A DNA stretch of 64,000 nucleotides, from positions 1 through 64,000 of the forward strand of contig JADJYU010000013.1 of assembly GCA_016719565.1 (NCBI GenBank), written 5' to 3'. Positions 1 to 12,473 of the stretch are shown in pieces. The number at the start of each line of letters is the position of its first letter. Positions within the stretch are counted from its first letter, which is position 1. The notes beneath the pieces were generated by a model, which saw nothing but the letters and a program-made list of their open reading frames with translations, was not told the origin of the DNA and ran no database searches. Origin of the DNA: Ignavibacteria bacterium. GTDB lineage: Bacteria > Bacteroidota > Ignavibacteria > Tepidaquicellales > Tepidaquicellaceae. Both the position numbers and the translations under genes were made by a program.

Positions 1-3000
1 TTGAACGGGTTCGGATAGTTCTGTGACAGATGTCTTTGTTCACATTCTCAACGTTGCCCACAATTCCGACCGGTGTAACTGTTCGAAATCGGATTCTTTC
101 TCAGAGTCAGTTTATAATTACTGAATGAATAAAACAATACACCTTCATAAGTAATTATGTCATTTCTTTGTAAGAAGCGTATATCCCGGCTGCGGCGGAT
201 TTTTGAACCGTCCCAGTTGTTTTGTGGTCTTAATTGTTACCGTCTGAAGTTCTATTCTTGCGTTTGCATTGGATGCATCCGATACGAGTATCTCTCGAAG
301 TTACGTCTGAAAGTTGTATCAGGAAGAGGGATCTACAGTAGTGCATGCGACACCAGTTGCACGTTCACGCAGAGTTTGTGTAACCGGATCGTTAAGTCTG
401 AGCAGCACGCTTTCCCAGATCTCAACATCCATATCACCATCCTGTGTTGCGTTATTTATCTGACTGGAAGTAATATTTTACAGCTGCAAGCAGAGGATTT
501 CCATGATATAAGATTTATTCCTGAACCTGAGGCAATGTTTATTCTTGTTGTGCAATTCTCTTCTACTGTTCCTGCAAGCTCTGACTTTCCTCATCCTCTT
601 CTCAAAACGTCCGTCGGATTACGATATCCAGATGCCGCTGTTTGGTGCTGTTGCCGCTCCTGAGGTATGGAGCCTTCCTCGAGGGCGGTCTGATTTCCGC
701 CTGCGCTTGAAAAATTAATTCCCGCCTTGTCCGATGTATCCGCGGTAACAATTCCTTCCACTCCTCTACATCAAATCCTTCGAATGCAGATATTTTACAC
801 GCCGTTGTTGGGGCAGAACTGTACATCAGATTTGGTAGAGAGTCGTTTGCTCTTGCTAAATAAAATAGAGTCGATCCTGTTAGCTATCTGTCGGCGGTAT
901 TTTACACCGCCTGAATTATCCTGCGCTCAGAAGAAATATTCTACCAATGTACCGATATTAGTCGGAGGCATTTACTGTGAGAATAAATACTTCCTTTGGT
1001 CCGCGGCATATTCTTACTCTGGAATACTGGTGTTGACAGAATCTAAAATTACTTTCAATACCGGTAATCGTTGCGGTGCTTAAAGAAGGATCAGTACCAG
1101 CGACGCTTACTTTACACACTATCGAGGAGGTGAGGGCTCCCGGACTTCTCGTCGGACTGGAAAGCTGCGGGGGCGTTCCAAGACTAAGATGCATTCGGAT
1201 GGATCAGAATGATAACGCATGGAAGCTGACTTACGAATACTCCTTATTGTTAGCGTTTATATACTCATCTTACATATACTACAAATGTTCCGGTGTCGGA
1301 TGGGCCCGTGTCCTAAAAGTGTCGCCGGACGGGGATGGCGGAAAGGAGTTGGAGAAATCCTCTTGCCTACGTTTATTTACCGTTTTCATCAACTATACTA
1401 TCTATAGCTAACCTTTGCCGATACCGCTATACGACAGTTACGTTTCTATTTCAAATATACATACCTTCCGTACTTTTCTCGGGAGTCCACACTTGCATTT
1501 GATCGATCCGCCGTTCGGATACCAATCTCCGTTTGCGAAGTTGAAGTGTGACGGGGATCCGGAGCAGACGGTCTTTTTGTGGAAACTCCTGATTGCTCAG
1601 AGTATCAGTTGTATAACCTGTGGCAGTATCTAAAGCCCGGCTGTGGTAAAGTATTTGCGAAATTTGAACTGTAGTAGAGCCGAATTCCTGGTCCACGCCT
1701 TTGACTCTGATAATGCGTACACGAATCTATAGATCAAGCGCTGTCTGCACGGTCCTCCGCTGCCCTGTCTTATCTACGATTCCTCCGAAAGTACCGTTCC
1801 GCAGTATCACAAACATAACAAGTCCAACGGAAGTTCCTCTCCTCCATAGGTTCTGAAATCATTATTGGCGGGAGGGACCCTCTGGCGGAAGGCCCTTTGC
1901 TCTTCCGACGAACTGTACCGAATCTACTTCGGGTTCCGACTTATCTCTTCCAGGCGCAAGTGAATCTGCAGACTTTGTCTGTATCTGCTGCGGAGGTGAC
2001 GTTTATAAAATCCCTCCCAATATATTAAATCCAAGCAGTACTATAATAGATGCGGTTCTATAAATATAACCGGTGAAGTGTTCAATTCTTTTCAGATGTT
2101 TTTATAGACATTAATTTAAGTTTATTAGTAGTTTTTAGAATTTCTAGAAAATGTTACCCGTAAGCAATGCTTTGGTTAAAGATCTTTTATTTACAATTAC
2201 AAACTTACCTCCTTTTTACTTAGCTGGAGTTTGTATCATAACAGTAAATAAATATAAACTTGATGCTATAAGCTGTTCATTTGTAATGGCGGAGGATCCC
2301 GCATGTTCACCTCATGCGAATTTCTGCTGTACCGTCAGAGTAAGTTGAGAACCATTCTATTTAGCCCAGTTATAAGTCGCTGCATCGTGCGGTAAATTTA
2401 TCCGCTAAAATCGCGCTATAGACCACAGACGGAGATCACACAGTTCGACGGCAGATTATAAAAATAAATTTTCCCGAAAAGTTCTCACCTGTTCCCGGAG
2501 CCGTCCACAGACTGCGCTTCCTTAATATGGTCGGATTAGGATAGACACCCGACTTCACAGACGCTTCATTGTCGCGGGAGTACGCTACGATACTGTTTTA
2601 GAATTACCGCGTCTGCTACTTTCGAGAGAGACAAGATTCTGAGATTGATGTCTCCTTTGTCAAATGCTGTGACTGAGTACACATACGAAACCCGTTTAGC
2701 TGATTGGGAAATCATTTATAATAATACGGAGTTGTATCTCCGTCAAAATATTTCGGCGAAGCAAGTTTTATAAAATTAAATCCGGTATTATTGCTGATGT
2801 TATTGTATGCGCTGTCAAATTCGCCAACGAGTTTGAGCTGTTCCAAGATCAGCAGTAAGTTCAAGATCCGCACCGGGATTGGTTCTGTAAATTCTGTATC
2901 CCTTCAAAGTCCTGTATATTTGATATCGGGTCAATGGATCTTTCAGCATTTGCCGCCCAGTAAAGAGTAACGCTTTTGTCCTCCAGTACAGTTTTAACAG

Positions 3001-4286
3001 TCGGAATATCGGGCGGAGAAGGAAGTTTGTAGTTGTTGTCATATGCGCTCTGAGCCCATCCGGCGGAGATATTCAGATTCTGTCTCGATAACTTGAATCC
3101 CATGTCGTCGGATCAGTACCGGTCTTCTTTTGCGCAGACGACTGCATATACAATATTTATTGTGTCCTGTAAATATCTTAAAGAAAGCTCTCGCCGTTAT
3201 CCTGATAAAAAGGACCGTATGAGATCAGTGTGGATCTGTTATTCGGTGTATGTCTGAGTTCGTCATTTCTTGAAGGGACAAATGGATTACTTAACGAATC
3301 AAGCGGAGAGACGCTGAGATAGCCGTTTGGTTTTTCAAACTTTCCGCCGCCGTTCTGTGAACTCTGATCAAGAGTCGGAGATAAATAAAGAATTCCTGTT
3401 GCATTTCTAAACTGCCAAATGGAATACTTCGTTCTGCTGTTAATATTTTCCTGCGCAGGTTTCGGGTCAAGTCCGAGAAGTTTGAATGCGACATAGGAGT
3501 CTGTAAATCCGGGATCCCCCGTTGTAATCATATTCATACCACATTCTCAGAGTACTGTCATATCCGTCAGCGCCTTTGTTGTAAAATGACGTTCCGCCGG
3601 GAGGAGTGATGTTGGTATTTCTTATCACGCCGTCCGCCCACAGACCAACATAAATACTGTCAATAGGGGAGGTGTCACCGTTGTATCCGATGTTGACTAT
3701 CTTATAATTCAGTATTACCCAGTTGTTTGCAAAGTTAAAATCATAGCAGTAAGATTCAAGCAGAACTTTTATGCCGAGAGGAACGTGATTGACGATCGGA
3801 GTTCCGTTAATTACCGTATTGGTATCAAAAAATTCACAGACAAAATCCTGATGAGAAACTGCTTCAGGTCTGAAGTTGGGAGAATTTTGCAGAGAAGATC
3901 TTTCGAGAATTCCCTGTCCGGGTGCATTTGGAAAATTCAAATCCTTCTCCGCGGTTTGCGCTTGATACATCGATCGCGCCAGTAGTAACTCTTATCTGTC
4001 CTGACTTCGATCCGCCCACCCAGATGCCTCCGACAAAAATATTTTCTATTCCGGAATTGATCGGATACTGACAGGACGGCTGATTCGGGAAGTTTGCAAA
4101 TCCGTTACCGATAGTGCCGTAGTTGGTAATTGTCATTGCAATATTACCGACGTTTGTAAATTTATTATTTACATCATCCTGTATATCACCCGGGTAATAT
4201 CCTTCAGCGTTCATTGGATAATAATAAGAAGAAAATATAAAGGTTAATACGAGCAGAAAAAGTATTTCGGAGCTGCGGGATCTCAA
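1..4286 (-). pseudogene. Secreted T9SS-sorted surface protein, heavily frameshifted and cut by the window edge
   Basis: Read leftward from an ATG at 4286, the product starts with a signal peptide (residues about 5-25, SEILFLLVLTFIFSS) and a domain containing GNIAMTITNYGTIGNG and FVGGIWVGG, which I associate with large Ignavibacteria secreted proteins. The frame then changes near 3950, 3530 and 3150, and left of about 2800 it changes every 50-150 bases. Coding content is still visible there (for example ALDTATGYTTDTLSN on the minus strand near 1620-1660). The first 30 bases of the window encode LSQNYPNPFN on the minus strand, the start of a T9SS sorting domain, so the C-terminus lies outside the window. 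No function beyond export is assignable. It could be a decayed gene, two adjacent genes, or a poorly assembled contig end. Confidence 0.55.
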
Positions 4287-4454
4287 TTTATTAACGGAAA
4301 AAAAACAAAGCGAGTATTCTTTGGGACATGAATTTTTATAATAATTAGTGTGAAAATTAGTCTTAAATTAAGATAATTATCACTAAAAGTAAAGATAAAG
4401 AAATGAGGTATTAGGTGAACTTTTTTAATACTTTCCTTAACGATTGCTTAATTT

Positions 4455-4989
4455 TGTATTGGTTCGCCGGAAAATGGAATTTTCTAAATTTGATTTTGGC
4501 AGATCATACTGCTTCTCTGGTTTGAATTCTGTTTTCTCTTGCCTGTCATAATTTATTTTCTCTTACTTCAAGTTTTTCTTTGAAAGTCCGTCCATAAAAT
4601 TTTTCGGCGTTAAATAATATAATGAACTGTTTAATCTTTTTGTATTATAAAATTCAACATACTCATCGATCTGCTTTCCGGCATCATCAAGATTGATCAG
4701 AGATGATTTATTTGCTGTGGGTTTTGATTCAAAAACTGAAGCAGCATAACTGGAAGTAGAAACTCTTCGAGATCTTCGATCTTTTTATGATTGTAGATAT
4801 CATTTACATGAACATTGTGTTTTTCAGAAATCTGGCTGATGGGCATATTCTTTTCAAGAAGATCTCTGAGAATAATAATTTTTTGCTCTGATGTGTAGCG
4901 TTTTTTTTCTGACATTGTGGAATTTCCTTTCTGTTTAATTTACAGATATAATAATTCAGAAATTCCATTTCTACTTAAAGCATTACACA
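4455..4989. mobile_element. Short non-autonomous IS3-family derivative, copy A
   Basis: About 535 bp, with a near-identical partner at 11883-12418. The ends are TGTATTGG and ATTACACA, fitting the TG...CA ends of the IS3 family. Subterminal inverted repeats share AAATGGAATTT (left 4469-4485, right 4958-4974). Inside are only the first part of orfA and the last about 40 codons of orfB on the minus strand; the catalytic DDE core is missing. The same internal deletion is present in both copies, so the short form appears to have moved as a unit. No clear target duplication is visible. Confidence 0.75.
4563..4915 (-). pseudogene. IS3 transposase remnant: orfA head joined to orfB tail
   Basis: The 72-residue open frame starting at 4915 begins MSEKKRYTSEQKIIILRDLL and continues with a helix-turn-helix typical of IS3 orfA (PISQISEKHNVHVNDIYN). 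After about residue 45 it no longer resembles orfA. In another frame, about 4700-4563 encodes DDAGKQIDEYVEFYNTKR followed by LNSSLYYLTPKNFMDGL, the standard C-terminus of an IS3 integrase-type orfB. The whole DDE region between them is deleted, so the product cannot catalyse transposition. The helix-turn-helix peptide might still bind the element ends. Confidence 0.75.
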
Positions 4990-5179
4990 CGGTTACATTT
5001 AAAATGAGTAAACGACCTATATTTTTATCATCGCTGGGTTACATTTAATTTGATTAAATGCGTTTAAAATCGAATAGAATTTACTCGCTTGCAATTTATA
5101 TTTTTAAAAATCAAATTCTATTTTATAAGATCATAGGTTCAATTTAGTTTAGGAATACAAAATAAAATTAATTTAAAAA

Positions 5180-6087
5180 ATGGTTATAAATTCAAATTTA
5201 TTCAATATTAATTATTACATAAACTACTTAAAGTTCGCATTATTTATAACCACTTTGCTGTTAAATTCATGTAATGATAAATCAACTGAATCTTCAAGCA
5301 ATACTGGAAAAACAGAAAATGGGAAATACCCTTCTTGGTCTCCGGACGGAAACAGGATAGCTTATATTGGAGGTATATCAGATAAAGAATATGGAGTCTA
5401 CGATATTGATGTCGCTGCGAATGAAGATCCAAGAAAAATTGCTGTACCTGAATTTGCATCTACTCCGGATTGGTCACCTGACGGAAGGTGGATTGTTTAT
5501 TCAAAAATGGAAACATATATAAAAGGAGAGTAGACAATGATTCGTCTGAGGTACAACTTACTTCCGGCGCAGCAATTTCTTCCCCTTCATGGAGCAAGGA
5601 TGGTGATTGGATTGCATATGATTCAAATATTGATAGTCCATCCGGATCTCGTTTTGTTTGGAAAATGCGAACCGATGGATCAGAAAAAAAGAGAATTATT
5701 TACACCCCTGAACTAGGTGAGGTTCGAATGCCTGATTGGTTTCCTGACGGGATCAGATTGGCTGTCGCAATGAATTTAGAAGGTCCTCGCGAAATTGCAA
5801 TAATTGATACTTCAGGAAATTTAATAGCTCAATTAACAAACGATGGAATAGATGATGTAAATCCTTCTGTTTCCATGGATGGTCTAAATATCGTATTTGA
5901 AAAATCATTAAAATATGGTCAAATATTCAGAATCAAAACTGACGGTTCAGAACTTACAAGATTATCCGATGGCAACAGTATTAATCCGGATTGGTCCCCT
6001 GATGGAAATTGGATTACATTTTCTTTAGAATCTCCGAGATTTATATGGATAATGAGTAAAGATGGATCTTTAAAGAGAAGATTGTAA
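5180..6087 (+). CDS. TolB-like beta-propeller lipoprotein (one frameshift)
   Basis: Two overlapping frames (break near 5515-5530) make one protein of about 300 residues. The N-terminus has a hydrophobic stretch ending LLLNSC, a plausible lipobox, so it is probably a lipoprotein. The body carries repeated SWSPDG / DWSPDG motifs (YPSWSPDGNRIAYIGG, PDWSPDGRWIVYSK, PSWSKDGDWIAYDS, PDWFPDGIRLAV, NPDWSPDGNWITF), the WD40-like PD40 repeats of TolB propellers. The substrate is unknown; such proteins usually act as envelope scaffolds. It lies 26 bp upstream of the secreted peptidase gene and may be cotranscribed with it. Confidence 0.8.
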
Positions 6088-8497
6088 TATTTTATAACCT
6101 TAATTTGTTTCATATGAAAACAATAACTAAACGAATTATTCTCATTTATTCGTATCTTTTCTTTTCACTTCTTTTTTATGATTTTTCGTTTGCATTTTCA
6201 GATCCTGAAAGAGAGATCATAGTGTATATTTCTCCAGAGTTTATTGATTTTCCTGATAGCACTGATAATGGTTTTTTATTATCAAGCTCTGGAATTAGTT
6301 CTTCAAATTTATATAATTTACTAGATACATCAGGAATTGTTAATATTTCAAGAACTTTCCCATCATATACAAAAGCAGACACAATATTAACTGATTCATT
6401 TGGTAGAGAATTTAATATATCTTTATTTTCTCGAGTTTACACAATCCTACTGAGCTCCTCCGATAGTATAGAAGTCTTAATTGATAGATTATATCAATTA
6501 TATGATGAAGTGATTTTCGCTGAGAGAAATATTGTATCAGTTACTACAGGAAGCGATCCAGAATTTGATAAACAATGGTACTTAAGAAATACAGGTCAAG
6601 GAAGTGGAACTAAAGGGGAAGATATTAAAATTGAATCTGTGTGGAGAATTGCCACTGGAGGTCCAATAACAATCGGTTTGATTGACGCTGGTGTACAACT
6701 AGATCATCCAGATTTAGCAAGTAGAGTTTCTGGGGATTCATATTTTTGGGATGTGAATGGAAACCCAGCAGAAAATATTACTACTAATCATGGAACACAA
6801 ATGGCAGGAATTATTGGAGCTATTACTAATAACGCCTATAACATCAAAGGAATTAATTGGATCTCTCCTATAAATTCTTACAGGGTTTACAAAAACGGGA
6901 GTGTCGATGTCCGATGTTACTTTTACTAACCAAATAGAAGCATCGGCTCGAAATGATGGTATAATGAACTTAAGTTTCGAGTCTCCAACTTGGTATCATT
7001 TAGTGAGATTCGCAATCAAATATGCTACAGATATCAAACGGAGAATTGTCGTTTCTATTACTGGAAATAGTAATACAATATGCCTAAATATCCCGGATCA
7101 TTTAATCAGGTACTAACTGTTGGGGCAGTTAGTAATAATGGAGAAAGAGAATCATATTCAAATTATGGAAATGCTATAGATCTTGTAGCACCGGGTGGGA
7201 TCCAGGAAATGTTCAATCTATAGATAGGATAATTTCAACATCAATTGGTGGTGGAACAAAATTTGGTAACGGAACATCGCAAGCTGGTGCAATGGTAACT
7301 GGATTAATATCCGTATTGCTTAATTATAGAAACTTAGAAAAGTCAGATATGGAAGGATTGGTAAGGTCTCTTGTGACAACATAGGTGCTCCAGGTTGGGA
7401 TGAGTTTACCTGATATGGAAAACTTAACGGGGATAGAGCCATTCAGTATTTACGAGCCCCCTGTTCTAAATTCTTATGGTACTACGAGTGCAATATCTGG
7501 CGGTACTCAAATAGGTGCTACAGTTGATATGGGTTTGGTAAGAGTAATTGGAGCATTAGGCATAGTACAAGATGGATATTACAGACTTTTTAGAAAAGAA
7601 ATCCAAAAAACTATAAGTTTTTCGGTTCCTATTCACCACTCTTTAGTGGATGTTTGGCCAAAAATTGTTTATGAAAATTCAGCTAGAACTATAACCGGTT
7701 GGGCGAATGATTTTAGTGAAAACCAACCCCATGATAAGTTCTACACACCGACTAATTTTTGTGAGATAGTTTCATGCACATCTAATAGTGTTACTTTAAG
7801 AACTTATATTTATGATATATATCATCATTATTTAGGTAACATATATTTAGGAACATTTCCTGCATCTTCTGCCAACAATGTTTCTGGTTGGATGTTCACT
7901 ATTTTAACAAAAAATAATCGAATTAAATTTGCAACTGTTGCAGATTATTCAGGTTCAAAAACAATAACTTTTGAAAATGATACGTTATTTGCTCATGATG
8001 AATTTTCTGAATTTTTTGTAAAAGATAGTACCAAGATTATTCTGCCGGATAGTGCAATATTGAAAATTCCAGATGATTACACTTTACATTTTTCTGGTAA
8101 GACTACTTTTGAAATTAAATCCAAATTTAAAATAATCTTTGGTGAGAATTCTAAAATAATATTTGATAGCTCAGCCACTTTAATTGCAAACGGCGCGATA
8201 TTTTGCTCCAGTGACACTTCAAATAAATGGGATGGTATTATTCTTTCAAATTCCGGAAATGATTCTATTATTAATTGTATGTTTAGTGATGCTAAGACTG
8301 CAATTACTATAACAAATGGAGCTAATTTTTCCACTTTTAACAGAGTAATAAAAGGAAATACATTTAATGTTCCTTCGGGAGGTGAATATAATGGCATTTA
8401 TGGAGAAAACAATTATCGATTATTAATACAAGACAATGTTTTTAATATGCCGGAATTTAACACTGCATCTGTTCCTCCGAGGTCAAGTCATTTTTTC

Positions 8498-9891
8498 CCT
8501 GTAAAAACGAAAAATGGTTAAGCTGCATATTTCTTTGAAATAAAGTTTTCTTCACTGATATCTTTCCATCCAAACATACTTCTCATGTTTCTTAATATCG
8601 TCAATTCATATTCTTTCATTTTTATTGTTTTCCACTTTTCGCTAACTCTTATCATCGTACCGTAAACAGTTTGATACAACTTTGTTCATCAAAAATCTTG
8701 GTATTGTCTTTGTCCTGCGCTTTTGCTCTTCAAATGTTCTCTCAAGCAAATTTGTTGTTCGTATGAACCGGTGATGACCAACAGGAAATTTCATGAAGTT
8801 TAAATAACTGTCCAAATCTTCCTGAAAACATTTGATTGTTGATGGATATTCGATGAATAATCATCTATAAGTTTCATTGCTATCATGGTTGCTATTGCAT
8901 GATCAGTCTGATAATATACGTCCTTTATTAAAGGCAGTAATCTTTGTTGTCCATCTTCATTTAATTTATTTGCTATATTTCTAGCTTGTGAGCTATACAC
9001 CTCTGCTTCTTGCTTTCCGGAAAACAATCTTCAATTGCTTTTAACCCGGTCCTCCATCTGAGATTATTAGCATTGGTACACGCAGTCCTCTGTTCTGCAT
9101 CTCTCTGAAAAATTCAGTCCAGGTCTCACAATTCTCTCTGTTTCCCAATGATAAATGAAGCATTATCTTCTCTCCCGTTGCAAGTATTCCCCATGCACAC
9201 AGAATAGCTTCCTTTCTGCCTGTCACTCTTCTAAGCGATTCATAGACGCCGTCTACAAATAAATATATCAAATCATAACAACTTAAATCTCTGTTGATAA
9301 ATCTTATATATTCCTCATTCAATGATTTTTCAACTTCACTAACCGAACTCCTGTTCAGTAATAATTCTCCTTCAGGTGTTCTCAGCAGATCTTCTATATC
9401 CCTCGTTGATAATCGCGCACATACATTTCTGTTACTATACGCTCAAGTTCTGCACTCCTTTTACCCATTAGCTTTAATACATCTGATCTGTGTGGTTCCG
9501 GTGTATTACGAAGCTGAGGCACTTCAATATTAACCTTGCCTTCTGCTGTCTTTATTTTACGCGTTTCATAACCGTTACGGTAAATTTGATCCGATTCGGT
9601 TTCTTCTTTTCGTTCATAATATCCTCTTCCCAGTTTCTTCTCTATCTCCTTTTCCAATAACTCCTGAACTGTCTTCTGAAGTGATTTCTTTAATATTAAA
9701 CCAAGTAAATCTTTCCTGGCTATCATTTCCATTCAGTATTAGCTCTGATAGTTCATTGCTTATTCTTTCTGATGGAAGTATTTTTCCTCTGGTCATGACG
9801 TTGTTTCCTTTCTTTTGTTTAATTTATTTTGAACGGTTTATTTTACAAAATTAAGTAAAGCAGCGCCATTTTTCTTGTTACTTTTTACAGG
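8498..9891 (-). mobile_element. IS256-family insertion sequence inside the S8 peptidase gene
   Basis: About 1.39 kb. The imperfect terminal inverted repeats read CCTGTAAAAA, a short variable stretch, then GAAAAATGG (left 8498-8517; right, reverse complement of 9866-9891). The gap between the two blocks is 1 base at the left end and about 6 at the right. The only gene is a minus-strand mutator-type transposase. The interrupted peptidase gene reads on beyond both ends. I could not find a convincing 8-9 bp target duplication (left flank ATTTTTTC, right flank TAATTTAA). Confidence 0.8.
8518..9796 (-). pseudogene. IS256-family (mutator-type) transposase, multiple frameshifts
   Basis: Joined frames give about 425 residues, normal for the family. 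From the start (9796): MTRGKILPSERISNELSELI, then EKEIEKKLGRGYYERKEE and PQLRNTPEPHRSDVL, then the catalytic-domain segment DLIYLFVDGVYESLRR / GRKEAILCAWGI / LSLGNRENCETWTEFF / RVPMLIISDGGPG, and lastly RTTNLLERTFEEQKRRTK followed by FGWKDISEENF. The Asp residues in FVDGVY and ISDGGPG match the family's first two catalytic Asps. The frame changes about five times, so as written it is inactive; sequencing indels may explain some of these breaks. The stop is TAA at 8518-8520. Confidence 0.85.
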
Positions 9892-11781
9892 TAATTTAAG
9901 ACTTCACCTTCCTCCGATTCCCCTTAAGTATATTGGACTTTATTTAAAAAACAATAGTACTGGTGGTGCAGCTGGAGAACCGGAAGAATCCGAACAGAGT
10001 CCATATAGTTTGAATATAATTAATAATACTTTTACAAATGGATGCGCCTCGATAATTCTTGCAAATTACTTGTCTAATGTCTTGCCTTACAGTGTAACTA
10101 GGAATGTATTTAACAATACTGCTTCTGTAAATTTTATTGGGATTCAAATAAGCGGAAAAATTAAAAATAATAGTTTTACTTCGAGTAACGTGCCTTTAGG
10201 AATTCATCTTGTTAACAGTCATCCGGATTTATACAACAATATTGTGAATTCCAAAGATGTTTCATTACATCTAGCAGGTTTATGCAATCCAAATCTAGCT
10301 CCGTATATATTTGAAGGAAATATGATTTGGACAGGAGGAAAAAATAGTTTGGATTCAGATGAAGGTGATAATGTACAACTGTCATCGGCGGGAAAAATTT
10401 TAACAGATTGGGGAAATAATAACTTTAGTGTCTCGGATTCAACTAATTATCATATATATGGCTGGATGGATTCCTCCATTAATTCATATTATGCACGTGA
10501 TAATTGTTGGAATTCAAGTGATGTTCCAATTATATCTTTAACTAAGAATAATTCTTCATTTATTGTACCAATTGTTTATTATAATCTAGGTTATAATTGT
10601 GTTACAGAAGCAAATGCAACGGGCTGGAATATTACAAATATGGGGAATGGAATTTATGATTCAGTGAAATTGAGTTATGACATAACTGGAGAAGAGCTTT
10701 CAGATTTAGATCAATTATATTATATGGGTGAATCATATTTCACTTCTGGAAATTATCCAAATGCTATCACAACATTAAAAAGCCTTGTGGATAGTGAAGA
10801 TTCTTATTCGTATCATTCTCATTGCTTTGTACTATTATATGATTGTTATGTATCGCTTGATACAAGCGCAGATGAAAGCTATACAATTGATTTATACACT
10901 GATTTAATAGATTATCTTGAAAATAAAATTGAATTAGAAGATTGCGGGGATGTTGATATGGCTATGGTAATTATTGCACAGTGTTATGCAAATATTGAAG
11001 AATATACTTATACATCAAATACCTATGAATTATTAGCACTATATCATCCAGATCCAAACATACGTCTTCTTGCATCTTGGAATTATGAAGAAATCCAAGA
11101 TCTTATTAATAGTGGAAGCGGTGGAGGAAATCAAAATATTGAAGTCAATGAGTATAAGTTAATAGAAAGAATTGAGAAAATAATTAATGATGATCCATTA
11201 ATGAGCAAAGTTAAAAAAGTATTTGATAATGAGCAAAAGAAAAACTGGAAGTATTTGATAAGCAAATTAAAGAATCAGTAAATAATCCTCAATTAAATGA
11301 ATCTTTTCGACAATTAAAAGAGTTTGATAAATTGAAAGAAGAAAGGGCTAAAAGTAATTTATTATTGTCTAGAAGTCTGAACAGTGATGAAAAAGCAAAG
11401 AGAAGATTAGAGGATATATCAATTACTGCTATAAGTACAAGTCTAATAAGAGATAACTCAATGGGGAGCAACTTATTACCCTTCGAATATAGTTTGTCAC
11501 AAAATTATCCTAATCCTTTTAATCCCTCCACCAAAATTAATTTTGATTTACCGGTAGATGGCAAAGCAAATTTAGTTATCTATGACATGCTTGGCCGCGA
11601 AATAATGAAATTAGTAAATAATGAATTAAAAACTGCTGGCAGATATACAATTGAATTTAATGGTGTAAACTTTGCAAGCGGAGTTTACTTCTATAGACTA
11701 GAAGTAAATAATTTTGTACAAACTAAGCGAATGGTTCTTCTAAAATAAGGGCATTTGTCCAATTAAAATTTTTAATAAATA

Positions 11782-11811
11782 GGTCAGCGAATAATTTGCT
11801 GACCTTATTTT
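11782..11811 (+). terminator. Intrinsic terminator after the S8 peptidase gene
   Basis: A 7-bp stem GGTCAGC / GCTGACC (11782-11788 with 11798-11804) with a 9-nt loop, followed by TTATTTT, 34 bp after the stop codon of the T9SS domain. Confidence 0.7.
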
Positions 11812-11882
11812 CTATAAACCGAAACAAATTTAGAAATTTTTTGAGACCTAACTCATTATAAAAAGATTCTATATATCTAGGT

Positions 11883-12418
11883 TGTATTGGCTCGTCGGAA
11901 AATGGAATTTTCTAAATTTGATTTTGGCAGATCATACTGCTTTTCTTGTTTGAATTCTGTTTTCTCTTGCCTGTCATAATTTGTTTTCTCTTACTTCAAG
12001 TTTTTCTTTGAAAGTCCCGTCCATAAAATCTTTCGGCGTTAAATAATATAATGAACTGTTCAATCTTTTTGTATTATAAAATTCAACATACTCATCGATC
12101 TGCTTTCCGGCATCATCAAGATTGATCAGAGATGTTTTGTTTGCTGTGGGTTTTGATTCAAAAACTGAAACAGCATAACTGGAAGAAGAAACTCTTCGAG
12201 AGCTTCGATCTTTTTTTGATTGTAGATATCATTTACATGAACATTGTGTTTTTCAGAAACCTGGCTGATTGGCATATTCTTCTCAAGAAGATCTCTGAGA
12301 ATAATAATTTTTTGTTCTGATGTGCAGCGTTTTTTTTCTGACATTTTGGAATTTCCTTTCGATTTAGTTTACAAATATAATAATTCAGAAATTCCATTTC
12401 CACTTGAAGCATTACACA
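11883..12418. mobile_element. Short non-autonomous IS3-family derivative, copy B
   Basis: Second copy of the element at 4455-4989, in the same orientation and about 94 percent identical by eye, with the same internal deletion, the same TGTATTGG start and the same ATTACACA end. The two copies flank the lipoprotein plus S8 peptidase segment (about 6.9 kb), so together they could in principle act as direct-repeat borders of a composite unit. Confidence 0.75.
11974..12344 (-). pseudogene. IS3 transposase remnant in copy B
   Basis: The orfA head from 12344 (MSEKKRCTSEQKIIILRDLL, then PISQVSEKHNVHVNDIYN) has about ten differences from copy A. The orfB tail in another frame reads QIDEYVEFYNTKRLNS and then LTPKDFMDGTFKEKLEV, ending with TGA at 11974-11976. 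Here the tail is longer than in copy A because one extra base (GGG versus GG) shifts the reading frame. The DDE catalytic core is absent. Confidence 0.7.
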
Positions 12419-12473
12419 ACAACGACGGCAGGAAAATCGCCGTTAGCTTGTCATCATAGGGACAGTATGCAGA

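Larger units (their letters stand above)
6114..11748 (+). pseudogene. Secreted S8 (subtilisin-like) peptidase with beta-helix, helical repeats and T9SS domain, split by an IS
   Basis: I chose the ATG at 6114, which precedes a signal peptide (MKTITKRIILIYSYLFFSLL); the frame is open to a TTG at 6105. The peptidase triad is visible across frames: Asp in IGLIDAGVQLDHPDL, His in NHGTQMAGIIGA, and Ser in GTSQAGAMVTG near 7275. A right-handed beta-helix-like region rich in N/G/S follows (about 8000-8470). It resumes after the IS at about 9895 (SLNIINNTFTNG, SVTRNVFNN), followed by a TPR-like helical stretch (DLDQLYYMGESYFTSGNYPN). The C-terminus is SLSQNYPNPFNPSTKINF to TKRMVLLK, a T9SS sorting domain. 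Frames break near 6915, 7090, 7380 and 11280. Only the IS insertion (8498-9891) is certain to be a real disruption. Confidence 0.8.

Noticed and set aside
157..663. 168-codon plus-strand ORF at the left end
   Set aside because: Composition and lack of any motif suggest a shadow of the broken minus-strand T9SS gene.
727..1411. Further plus-strand ORFs of 60-118 codons at the left end
   Set aside because: The minus strand carries recognisable T9SS-protein words here; the plus-strand frames show none.
8480..9900. Target-site duplication of the IS256-type element
   Set aside because: The 8-9 bases next to the inverted repeats on the two sides do not match well enough to claim one.
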